From the NCBI RefSeq assembly GCF_031877795.1, contig NC_133933.1, positions 20,798,029 to 20,862,028 on the forward strand: a DNA stretch of 64,000 nucleotides. The letters run 5' to 3'. The DNA is from Strix aluco. Lineage: Eukaryota > Chordata > Aves > Strigiformes > Strigidae. The notes beneath the pieces were generated by a model. The model was not told where the DNA came from. It worked only from the letters and a program-made list of their open reading frames with translations, and made no database searches. The position numbers and the translations under genes were made by a program. Each line of letters starts with the position of its first letter. Position 1 is the first letter of the stretch. This document shows, in pieces, positions 1-11,535 of this stretch.

Positions 1-3000
1 TTCAGATTCAGGGCTTGGTCTTTGTTTTTTGCATATATCAGGTTATCTCATGTAGAGTGAGCTGAGTAATTCACAGCATAATTTAAGGAGAAACTCATTT
101 TTTCCTTGAAGTATATACAATATTGTCAACATGTATACTACTGTATGTTTGTATGTATGTGAAGCCATGCTGAATACAGCAAAAAAATGGAGTTTACCAC
201 GTATCAGTATTATATCAGGAGTCTTATATATTATATGAAAAAAGTTGTTTTTTCGTGTTCTAATTATACACAGTTTAACTAAACTTACCTACTGAAATAT
301 TTTACTTAAAGAGGTATTGCCAGATGAGGTGTTCACACATCAGTTGCCTAACACAAAGGGTTTACAGTTCAATAGCTTTGAAAACAGTGACAGTGAAATT
401 GTGTTAGTGGACCTTTTTCCTTTGTACAAGTTTAAAGATCAATCAGACAGCTTAATCAGGGTATTCCTGGAGAAGGAAAAACATTATGGACCCAGACTGT
501 AACAAAAGAGTCACAAGCAAGAACTGCAGTCAATGTATTTTGGATGTGTTGATAAGTTATCGAATGTTCTGATGTTTGAGTATCAGTTGATAACCAAGAC
601 TTGGTTATTCCAGCAAAACCTACCCAGACCCTCTGTCACTCGCACTCAATTTTTTATTCTCTCGTGCTTTAGTTACAAGTATCCCAGATGTACAGATCGG
701 AGAGAAAAGAGTGCTCAAAATTATCATTAGAAAGTATTTGCACTGTATAGGGAGCTAAAATATTTGGATTTATTTTGGAACACAACTAATTCTCTGGTTT
801 TACTGTTACCCTTTGAAAAACTGTGCCCACTAATTTTCCACTCCAAAAAGTGAGGGTGAATATGACATTAAAATAATAAAGTTGTGATTTCAGTCTACTT
901 TTTTTTTTTTTCATGCTGTTTATTTTCCAGACATCACTATCTTCTTCCTGGTTTAAGTTTTCTTTCACAGTTTTTAAGTCTTTCTGTTAGATGGAGTCCT
1001 CCAGCTGATCAGAAGACCAGACTTTCTGAATACTGGTGAACTAAAAGCAAGTCCTACTCCTCCTTCAAGATCAAAACCAAATATTGGTCAAGCTTCCCAT
1101 TTTCCTTTTGTAATACCAGCAGAATGATCTCCCTTTCCCAGGAAAAGGTCAAGCAGATGCCTTTCCATGCGTGTGTTGTACATGTGCAGAAAACAAAGTT
1201 ACACTCAGCCCTTGAAGAACCTTTCCAGAACAACTGGCCTTGAGTCCCTCTTGTCTTTCTGCCGCTCTTGGTGGCCTTGGGTAGCGTTTCATGGAAACAC
1301 AGTATGTCCAGAGCAAAATTCAGTGGGTATACTTAAAGTAACTTAGGCTGCTAGCACTATGAAATGAATGAGGCAAACTGTTGTCAGAATTATTTTTAAA
1401 AAATAATGTGTGTCACTCAGGTTGGATCTTACATTATTAAAGCGTCTTGCAAGTGGTATAGGTGAGAGAATCAGTGAGAATATTTGTGAGTGCTGTGCAG
1501 CAGTATCTTCTGAAGATACATATTAATATGTCGAACAACATTTCATTACTTCTAGACATAGTTAGTAATCTTGGCGTTGCCTCTTGCTTGTCTCTACTCT
1601 TTAAAAGACAAGAATAACATGTCTGTCACAATAAGATATTCCTCAGCAAGAAAACTAATCTCCTGTGTAGCCAAACTCCCCCAGCAACTTGAGAGCCATA
1701 CAAGGCCACTTCTGAGTAACAAAAGGGACATTTTTGTCCTTGGATGTGTACAGATGGTATTGAGTGAAGTGCAGGAAAGCCAAGGCACGTCTTAGTAGCA
1801 GGAATAGTTGAGATTTGTGGAAGATTATGGCTAGAAAAGAAAAAGCAGTCTCTTTCTTTCATCCCTTTATAATTAGTGTGACTGCTGGGCAGTGGGGAAG
1901 CACAAGCAAATATACAACAATTTGTACTGTGCGGGAGGATTGCAATTGAAAAATGAGGAAACAGAGGGAGAGCTAGTTGTTGTGTGTCTGCTTGGTTAAG
2001 GAAAAAACAAGTCCTTCCCTTCCTTTAAAAAGTAGTCTTACTTCTATCAGCACGTGGCTTTCTGGACAGTAGCATAAGGAGGAGAAGGGAAAAGAGGATT
2101 TTCCCTCTGTCAGACCATCCTGGGTTTTTTCTGTCCTGCTGAAGCAATCTATTTTTATAAACAAAACTAAAAAAAGGTGCAATCTGAGAAAGAGATGGGT
2201 CTCTGAGTCCCCTCTGGAGCAAGTAGCACTAAACTAAACCCTGAATGTCTGGCATGCCTGCCACCATTGACAGCAGTGCTCAGTCCTTAAGAAAACAACG
2301 TGCTCAATATGGTAACTGCAGAGCTGACCACTTCCTATGAATTGGGTAATCATCAACAGAAATATTTAATCTTTCCTCCCCAGGGAAAAATGGGAATCTT
2401 GTGAGTTCTAGCACAACAGTTTGTAACCTAAATAAGACATCTGTGTGTTTCTAGGTGCTTGTCATAAACTGACCTGTAGGACTACTAAGTAAAGGAAAAT
2501 CTTTTCCTCAATTAAATAAGAAATAAAATAGCTATAGTTCAAAATATAAGTGCTATTGGCAAGAATGCACTTTTTAGGTTAATGTGTTTGGACACATGTA
2601 TGTATGTCCTAAATAGACAGAGCTGTATTTTTCTGAAAAGCCTTAACACTAATATGTTATAGCATGACAGTGTGTCTTACCAGTTGCCAAGGGCAACACG
2701 AAGTATGGGTTTAAAGACATTTCTGTTGGTATTGCAAACATTTTGCATTTTCTCTTGGTTAATACTAGATGACATAATGTTTGCACTATGTCAGGTTTTG
2801 AGATGTTCTCTTTAAAACGAAGAATGAATGAGTTAATTGTGTATCTTTTGAAAATCAGGGACAGCTCATAAGAAATTTATACCGGCACATTTCCCATGGT
2901 CTCTCTCCAACGTTAACACAAGTTTAAAATAAATAAAGCAAGCCTGTATTATAGCCAATAGCTTCTGATACGCTTGTACCTGCGCTAATATGATAACTGC

Positions 3001-5323
3001 AGAGCTTGAATCAGGATGTCTCTGAGGAAAAGCTAAAAGACTGACTAATCTTAATATTGCTGAAAGCAAGTCAGTAATGTTTTCAAAGCTTTGTATTGAG
3101 AGCTTCCTTTAACCCAGTATAGAGCAACATCTTTATTCCAGTTCTAGCATGTTCAAGCTGAATTTTCGTATAGATGGTATATTATGGCTATTATGTATAA
3201 ATTAAGGCGTACAAAACTGGTTATACTTACTTCTGTAACATAGGTACTACTGGTGCAAGCTGTTCATTATGGGATGTTACTTTGGATGAATTGAGGTTAT
3301 CTTCTATGGAAAGTCAGTGATTTCTATGTCTTTCTTGTGACAGAAGTTAGACAGTACTATCAGTTGCTTTTAATAAGCTCACCATGCAAAGGTGTAAGGA
3401 TAGCAGGAATTTAATTTGGCACATGGTACTACAGCCTCTTAAATGTTTTTCGCTGTAAACTAGAATTTGTCACATATGAAGCATACATAGGTTCAAACAC
3501 ATACGATAGTGGTAACAGCGATAACTGATCATCTCATTTACAGCTGATATATGACGTCCTGGTCCTGGTCACTTGCAATTAATTTTTTTATAGCCTTCAG
3601 TCCTCATAGATGATGTCCTGACCAGATTTCACTTGAGTGACTTATTTTCTGCCTACCTAGATGTTTTTTCTACAGTTTTGACTGGATATTTTTATTTTCA
3701 GTTCATAAACTAAATTGCTGCACAACATAACATGTTGTTGTTGGTTGCACCTTGGGTAGCTGAGTGTTATTCGTTTGTTAAATGATCCTTAGGTGAAGTC
3801 TGAGCATTTCCTTTGGAAAGGTCCCAATTCCCAAAGTGCACATGCACTTTCTTAACTTGAGATGCTGGCAGAGAAGGCTGCTCAGCGCTCCCAGGAGCAA
3901 GCCCTGGGACAGGGACAAAGGTTGTAATTTGGGATGGCTCGGAAGCACCTCACCCCCTATTCCTAATTTAGCAGTTCCTAGTGGATGTTTCTGTCTGTTC
4001 TCCGGTGTAGCACAAAAGGGTTGTTTGGTTTTGCCACCTGCTGAGGTAGTCACTTCATTTGCTATATATGCAGTCATTCAGTGTCTGCCTCGGGGTTGCA
4101 CTGGTGGAGCCAAGTATCACCAAAAAGCACACAGGTCATAGATGCCTTCTTGAAACTGAAGTTATCTATAAGAAACCAAAAGTCTTTCTCTACCTACTGT
4201 ATAAAACTCTAACTTGAACATTTGACTCTGTCTGCCAGTATGCGATCTGGTGAAGGCTGTCACAAGTCCAAAATGGAGATTTTACACAGAATGAAGTGGA
4301 AGATACAGTGCACACATCTTGGGACATCAAGAATGAGAACTATGCCACTCCACATGTGAACACTGATGTCTCCAAAATGCAAGAGAGTAGAGTATCAGTA
4401 AGAAAATTGTCAACTGAGCAGCTAGATTAAGTAAACTTCTACTATATTTGCTATAGCTCCAGCTGGGTACTGTGGCTGTTCATAACTGAGCTTTAATATT
4501 CCCCCTTTCTCAACTGCAGATGGCAATCCTTGTTCTATTTCTCAGCAGTTAATAGAAAGCCAGTTAGTCAAATTATATATGTTTTCAATAGATGTACAAC
4601 GTTAACATTGCATATGACCTCTCTCACCTCTTGAACTATGCTGCAAAACTGCAGACTTGGATCTGCAGCAATGTGGGCTTCTGACATTATTTGTGCTCAT
4701 CGTCAGTGAATGCAGGAGTAGAAAGTAAGAGAGAAATGAATGTTCAGAGAGCAGTGTCAACGTGGGATCAAATGCAAGAAATAATGCATGGGAAGGTTAG
4801 TAAAAGACACTCTTGCCGTGGCTTCTGGTAGAAGACGATGTTATTTTCCAGACCAAATGAAGGTCCACAGGCCCGCAAGTAAAGGGCATGTCACCAGTGT
4901 TAATTTACTTGAATGTCCCAGCAGAAGACCAACATGAAATACTAATCCCCATGAGAGAGAAATTACTGATGTGACCTTCAACCATGTCAGAAGTGTGTCC
5001 ACATGTAGGATTCCTCTGGTGGTTTGTTGACAATTTGGAGTAAGGGCAGTACAGTCCCTACAGCTGTGAAGTCAGTCCGCATCTTCGTCAGAGAACCTCT
5101 TTTCTTTTTTACTCCCGCACAACGGCGTTATTGCTATGGGTTTTTTCAGCTTAGTAAAGTAGTTGGTCAGGCAGAGAGCACGAAGGAGAGCATGAGCTAC
5201 ATCTTGAACTAGGCAAGTTGAGAAGTTTGCTACAAATGTGATTTGTATCGATGAATATTTGGAGAGAAAGGATGAACAAAGAGAGGATGCAAGCAGGATG
5301 TAGTGTTCCAGACAAAGTCTGAT

Positions 5324-5345
5324 GGGAGGGGGAGGGGGGGGCGGG
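5324..5345 (+). repeat. G-run tract with G-quadruplex pattern
   Basis: Runs of G (3, 5, 8 and 3, separated by single A, A or C bases) satisfy the four-run quadruplex pattern on the plus strand. The tract is isolated in otherwise AT-rich DNA. Confidence 0.7.
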
Positions 5346-6589
5346 TAAAGTGACATAAAAGCAACAAACTGCAATGTTTAGGAACAATCATTCACCTGTT
5401 CAGGGTGCCATATGATTTATACGACTAACCAAGACAGCAAGCGGTGAGTTGTATAATGATTTGCCAGTGATTTATGGATCAAGGACTACTTGCTGTAAGT
5501 ATAGCCTCACAATTCTAAATAATGAATAAACCAATAACTTATTCGTTCTGGGAGCAGTTCTTCATCAGAAAATGGTAAGACAATTCTCAGTGGCTATTTG
5601 ATGCCAATTCTTCACTTGGTTGTATTTAGCTGCTTATACCTTAGCCTGGCAGGGGCAAGAAGAGACCTATCATATGCAACAGTGAAAATAACATTTTTGT
5701 TGATTGGTCTGAACCCTTAAAGATCAATGAAGTCCTTCATCTGTATTAATGCAGCTATGGGTGTTCCCATAACTGCTGGTTTCCAAAACATGGACTTTAA
5801 TCAGAGAAAGGAGTAGAAGAAAAATCCTGTCAAGTTTTATGCAGATTTCCTGGTTAAAGCAGGTGCAATCCAGGTGCTGACTATGCAACTAGCATGTGCT
5901 CACTTCAGCATGCCCCAGAAATCTGAGGCAAAGCCAAGGGAAGAGAAGAAACCCAAAATGTAACAGATGTTACCATCATTGTCCTTTTAATCACTGCCAG
6001 ATTTGCTACCCGTGGGCTTCAGTTGCACTGTGGGCTCTGTGAATTGGTGTGACTAGAAGATAAAAGCTTTCATAAATTGTAGATAACCAGAAAAATGGCA
6101 GTAATTGCTTCTTGCATCACCATCACCTGAACCTCTCTGGGAGGACAGAGGCTATCAAGCATTGCGTTTGCCTGTACAGTTCCTGGTACAATGGGAGTTT
6201 GACCCCTGATTGAGATTTCAAAGTGTGACTAAATATTGCATAATAATTAATACCAAGGTTTAAAATACGCAAATGCACACATCTGTGATGCGTGCCTTCA
6301 TGTTATTCAACTGAATTAGAAGAGGGCAATGTAGCAGGAGCAGAGCGGTGAGGTTCATCCAGCTGCTGGGCAAACAAGAAAGCTAAAGGTTTTCTTTTCC
6401 TTTGTTGCTTATGTTGGGCTTTTTTTGTTCTTCCCTGTCACTCTCTGGTAGCATCGCTCAATGCAGATAGTCCACTTGCATAGTTTGCTCTCTACCTGCA
6501 CTTCTCCAGGTAATACAGATGGTGGTCAAGCTGCACCTTCCTTCCCATCACCTGTAGGTATTTTGGGTCATTGATAAATGGTGTTTTTA

Positions 6590-7070
6590 CTGTGGTTCAT
6601 CTGCAGCGAATGCTAAAAATATTTCAGGAGTTAGATCGCTTTAGTGGTGACATCATGCCAGCACTGTCACCTAGGTAATGGAACTAATTGCCATAGCAAC
6701 AAGGTTTTATCATTCAGCAGCCTGAACATTTTTGACAGATGGGAAAGCCTAAAGATTTGAAGTAGGACACAAATGAAACGTATCTGACTGGGCTAAGTCA
6801 TATTAATAGTTTATGAATAGGAATCTTCTGTGCAGGGTAAATCAAATCAGAGTAAATGATATATCTTTTAGAAGCCCATTTACTTCAAATTAAATTGTTT
6901 AATGTTAAAAACTTTCTTCCTCTAGGGAAAAATAGAGGCATTTAATTAAAACAAGCAGATAATAAGCCTGATTGTTTTAAATATTAGTTTACAGCCCCTG
7001 GGTATTTCTCCTGTTCTACGCATCATATGAGACTAACTAAATGACAAAGTACTTCTAAAAAATTTTAGCT
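6590..7070. promoter_or_regulatory. Candidate conserved regulatory element with an RFX X-box
   Basis: At 6687-6700 the sequence attgccatagcaac is one or two bases from the palindromic RFX X-box (gttgccatggcaac). A TGACAG word (MEIS/TGIF type) lies at 6733-6738, and TAAT/ATTA words are frequent to 7060. No repeat vocabulary or ORF explains the block. Enhancer function is inferred from motif density alone. Confidence 0.3.
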
Positions 7071-7499
7071 GAGCGTTAGCTCACTTCAGGGTTAGTAATT
7101 TACTTTGCCAAAATGTGATTGTGGCAGGAGTGCTGCAGCTGGTGTCGAGAGTGCCCTGAGTCCTGCCCTGGGGAGCTCCAACTTGCTTGCCTATTTTCAG
7201 CAGTGCTAGCTCTACCTCAGCCTTTTTCAGGAAGGGCATAACCTCAGGCTACACCTGGCACAGTCAAATCCAGCTAGGGTTAGGCCCAAAATTACAAAGA
7301 GCCAGCATGAAGTTTTCCCTCACTCTAGTCAGTGCAACTTTTGCTGCTGTGTCAGTAGACCCATGTTTCACCCTGTGTGTACTGTTCTTGGTTTGCTTGG
7401 TTGTTAAAGAATGAAGGTACCCTTTATTTTATCCTCTGGTCCTTGGGCTATTATTCCATATTTCACATTCGACCATGGGCAGCAATGATGCTGCTGTGG

Positions 7500-8590
7500 T
7501 TGGTGTGGAGCAGTGCTTTAGGGGCAAAGGTGAGGGACCTGGTTAGCCTTACTCGATCCAATAGGTGAGGGGAGAAGCTTGGGTAAGAGTGGATGCATCC
7601 TGCAAGGTAACAACTGGCTATGTAGTTAGCTGAGAAGGTGAGTAGGCACATCTTTGCCAGCAGGCTTGGCAGCCTAGTGAGGACAGCTTTAAAGTAAATA
7701 CATGAAGGCTGGCGATAACAGCTTGCAATTAAATGAGGAAACAGGTTGGGGTGGCAAGTATATGGGGCAGGATGAAGTCCTCTTTGAGCAGTCTGAGGAA
7801 GTCTGCAGATCACAGACCCTGGGCCTGGAAGGGCAAGACTGGGAGGCAAGAAATGCAGGGAGTGTCTGGGGTGTGTTGGGTAATTTCTTAATGCAAATAC
7901 TACATAAGTTAGCTAGATGTGATGTTCTCCTGGATCTGCTACAAGTAAGATCTGGTTGAGGATGTGACAAACAATGGCAGCCTTGACTGTGTTGGTCATG
8001 AAATGGTGGAGACCAAGATGCTGACGAGAGTGGCAAAGACAGGTAGCAGTGTAGGTCCTGGAGCTGAAGGGAACAGGCTTTGACGTATTTAGGAAACTGG
8101 TTGGTAAGATCCTGTGGGAGTGAGCTGTGTCTCATCAGTCTTTAAAAATGGCAAGAAGGATGATCAGGAAAACTACCAGTCAAACGGACTTGCTTGATTA
8201 TCTCTAGGAACAAATCCTCTTGGAAGACGTTTTTGGACATATGAAGGAGAAAGTGGTTGGATGTAGCCACTCATTAGACCCCATCTAGAGGACTGCATCC
8301 AAGTTGGGGACCACCAGTACAAGAAAGACATTGGTGAACTGGAGGGAGTTTAGGGGAGGCCACTGACATGGTTGGGGCAGGATCACTTGCCCTGTAAAAG
8401 TGGACAAACACTGCAAGAGGCTGCACAGAGAGGTCATGGTGTCTCCGTCCTTGGAGGCTTTCAAACCCTGGCTGGACAAAGCCCTCAACCTGATCTGAAT
8501 TCAGTGTTGATCCTGCTTTAAGCAAGAGGTTGCGCTAGAGACCTTCCCACGTCCCTTTTAACTGGAATTATTCTATGATTTTGTGATTTT
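7500..8590 (+). mobile_element. Old, internally deleted CR1 LINE
   Basis: Successive CR1 blocks appear in order: ggcagcctagtgaggacagctttaaa (about 7667-7695), the ORF2 start region around gatgaagtcctctttgagca and tctgaggaagtctgcag (7771-7805), gtaatttcttaatgcaaata and ctggatctgctaca (7880-7945), catgaaatggtggag (7998-8012), and aaggatgatcaggaaaacta (8156-8175). It then jumps to ctcattagaccccatctaga and the 3' UTR, ending cttttaactggaattattct atgatt. The 5' limit is uncertain by about 150 bases. More than 1.5 kb of ORF2 between the last two blocks is missing. There is no usable ORF. Confidence 0.8.
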
Positions 8591-11419
8591 TACCAGAAGA
8601 TACAGTTCCTCTTTATTCCTCCTAATCTTCCTACCTATATCTAATCTCTTAAAGCTGCATCCCTATGGTGTCTTGTGAAGCAACAACAACAAAGATATTG
8701 GAGAGTTTCTTCTCTATAATAAAGGGGAGTATATCATATTTAGATGAATTGTAACTAATTGCAGAATATAGTGTTTAAACTTAAAGCACATGTTATACTT
8801 GCCTGTACTGAGTTAGGCATTACCATTTTAATCAAAATGGCTTATATTGGTTCAGGCGGCAACAGGGAACAAAGTCTCAGATAAAGAACAGTGACTCACT
8901 TTCTGCCTTCAACATAAATATTAGCTGCCCTCCAGTAAATGCAGCTCATCTGTACTTAGAAATGCAGTACCCAGCAGATAAAATGTCATTTCCTCCAATT
9001 ATTTACCCATATTATACAGGCTTAGTATTAACCTAAGCTTTTCACTCTGATGGAATTAGACATAATAATTATTTTTAACATATTGTCTGATTGCTTTCCT
9101 TATCGGGAGTTCAGGTTTGCATTCCCACCTTTAGTATCAGACCCTTTCTAATGGAAGGAGAGACTTTGGGCAATTAGGCTGGAGGGTCAAAATCCTGGCA
9201 ATTACTTTTCACTCTAATTGAGATTGCAAAGACATAACTCAGCACTAAGAATTTCTCTATGCATCTTGTAAGTTTTTTCTCATCATCACCCTTCTAGGCA
9301 AACATAGAAATAGACACTTTGTGGTTTATGTTCTATAACCTCAATGGCTTTGGGTCTTGAAAGCCAATTTTAAAGGCTCAGAAAAATCACAGCAAAACAG
9401 CTGCTTGGTTTTATGAAATATAAATGGTATAGTTGAAAATGCACAGATGGCTTCTTGGTGATGCATTTCGCAAACATGCTTAGATGTTGTTCAAAATATG
9501 AATTTGAATAAATCTGTGATTGATTAATAATTTTCTAGTTGGTGACAGCAGCTATTGGTGGGAAAGCAGGTAATCAGATATCGCGGTCTTATTTTTCAAA
9601 ATTACATGTAGCTCTCTGTTCTTTTTTTTTTTTCATTTGGTGAGATTAAAACCACTTTCTAGCTTTTATTTGAAATTCAGTTTCAGCCATGGTTTTGCTA
9701 TGGCTTTGAACAGTGTGGTAACATGGGATGGAGGATTACCACTGCTAGAAACAAAGTCTAGATTCATTACAGTTGAATGACTGCATTCTTTTTCTGAAGA
9801 AAGTGTGGGTTTTTTTGTCTTGCTACACTGTATTGCACTCATATGAAAGGAATAAAGAGGAAGGGATGCTACCATCTTCACAATGTGCGGAACAATTTTG
9901 AGTCGTGGACATATGAATGAAAAATACCCAGTATTTCGTAATATGCTTGATCAATGATTGCTTTAAGAGGAGGAAAAAAAGGCCCTTGATTTAGTGCTGG
10001 TAGGGATTTCTTCTGTGATTTAAGCAGTCACTGAAAGGAGGTTGTTTATTTTGGTTACACTACGTGACAAGAAGGGTTTGAAAGAAGCAATCGAATGTTT
10101 TTCCTTGCATATACTGATCATTCATTATATAGCTATCAATAACTGCCTAATAAAACTAGTCCAAAATAAATTGTGCTTTAACTACTTGGTAAAGATTGGA
10201 CAACACTTCGGTATACTTCTGAATACAGTAGCATGTTACAAAAGCAATCTATACTCTAAGCGCCCATTACTGTTACCGTTTCATTAAAACATTAAGTTAA
10301 TGTATTCAGGTTCCTTTATTGGAAACTGAAAGCCAGTAACAAAGCCAACAAAGATGCATGTGTCTGATTATACCACGCTAGAAGTAAATAATAGAGCATT
10401 ATGCAATTCATGGCACAAGTAATGGATTTTGGATAGCAGCATACATCCAACTGAAAAATGATGGACATGACAAAATGAAGTATGCCATAGTCAAAAAGTA
10501 CAAGCTTCTAAAATAGATGATGATAAGTCCAAGACCTGTGCCTGTAATTTTGAAGCTCAAATAAGACTCACTGGTTCCTTTAAAAAAAAAAAAAAAAAAA
10601 AAAATTGACTGGCAACCACATTTTATTTAATTAGAATGTACAGCTTTAGTGAAACCTTTACAGGATTTCCCAACATGTGTCTTGTATTTGCAAAGCTTAG
10701 AGCAATTGGAGGCATGTATTGGAAGTGAGGCAGTACTAACAGGGAAGCGTACACATTTAAAATATTTTATATTAATCAGAAGTTATCAACTTGGCACTGA
10801 AGCTGCAGACATGTTTGGGATAAATTTAATTGAAAATAACTGGTAATTACCAAAATCTAGTGCTTCTAAAAATTCAGGCCTGACAATCTTGGTGCAGGCA
10901 TCTGAAATCAATGAGTGAAAAGTCCCCATGCAAATTTTGGTCCTCAAATCCAATATAGAAGTCCGTATCCGCTTAATAGAGGTTTAGCTGTAGTAAAACC
11001 TGGAGATAAAGCCTGCCATACATTAGCTGAGTAAGTTTGCGTGGTGGAGAAAGTGCATGGGGTCTGTCCTGTTCCTCTGCAGTAATGAGGACAGGATAAT
11101 CTGCATTTGAGTATCATGAGTAGGTCTGACCATTTGCTCATCGAAGGACTGCATTTATTAGCTGGTTCACAGCAGCTTCAGCCAGTGCTGGAGAGTTAAA
11201 GGCTTTTGCTGCTCCTTTTGTGGGCAGCAGTGAACTTTGCTTGGCAAAGCGTGTTTTTTCATGACTTGGTCAAGCAAGCCTGCCTGGAGCTACCTCTAAC
11301 TCATTTGTCTGTTGCCTCGCTACCACCTCTTCCTCTTGTAATCATAATGAGGAGAAGTAGGGTAAAGAGAGTGGGATTAGATCTACTGGAATAGGGCTTC
11401 ATCTGCATGAGAGAGGGCC
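8591..11419. other. AT-rich non-coding DNA between CR1 copies
   Basis: No gene was seen. The stretch 8780-9120 is non-repetitive and TAAT-rich and may be conserved. The A23 tract is at 10582-10604. Confidence 0.55.
10582..10604 (+). repeat. Poly(A) tract, 23 bases
   Basis: Twenty-three A follow ggttccttt. It could mark the tail of a retrocopied transcript, but I see no coding sequence in the 500 bases upstream and no clear flanking duplication. It may simply be a slippage tract. Confidence 0.9.
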
Positions 11420-11535
11420 ACATCTATGTTTAGATGTGGCGCTTAGGGACGTGGTTTAGTGGTGGACTTGGCAGTGTTAGGTTTACAGTTGGACTCGATC
11501 TTAAAGGACTTTTCCAACCTAAATGATTCTATGAA
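11420..11535 (+). mobile_element. CR1 LINE 3' end fragment
   Basis: The fragment reads ttagatgtggcgcttaggga, then ggtttagtggtggacttggcagtg, cagttggactcgatctta and aaggacttttccaacctaaatgattctatg. This is the CR1-F/C type of 3' UTR. It is roughly 115 bases long, 5'-truncated and moderately diverged. Confidence 0.85.

Larger units (their letters stand above)
1..7470. other. AT-rich intergenic or intronic DNA, no gene seen
   Basis: No exon with convincing protein character and splice consensus was found. A weak open stretch at 312-502 is discussed as a finding. Contents of note are the G-rich tract at 5324-5345 and the motif block at 6590-7070. No recognisable interspersed repeat lies before about 7,500. 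Confidence 0.6.

Noticed and set aside
7689..8135. Minus-strand open frame of 148 codons
   Set aside because: It is antisense to a degraded CR1 copy and has no CR1 or other protein similarity.
10517..10560. Box C-like gatgatga as a possible snoRNA
   Set aside because: No paired terminal stem and no box D at a suitable distance.
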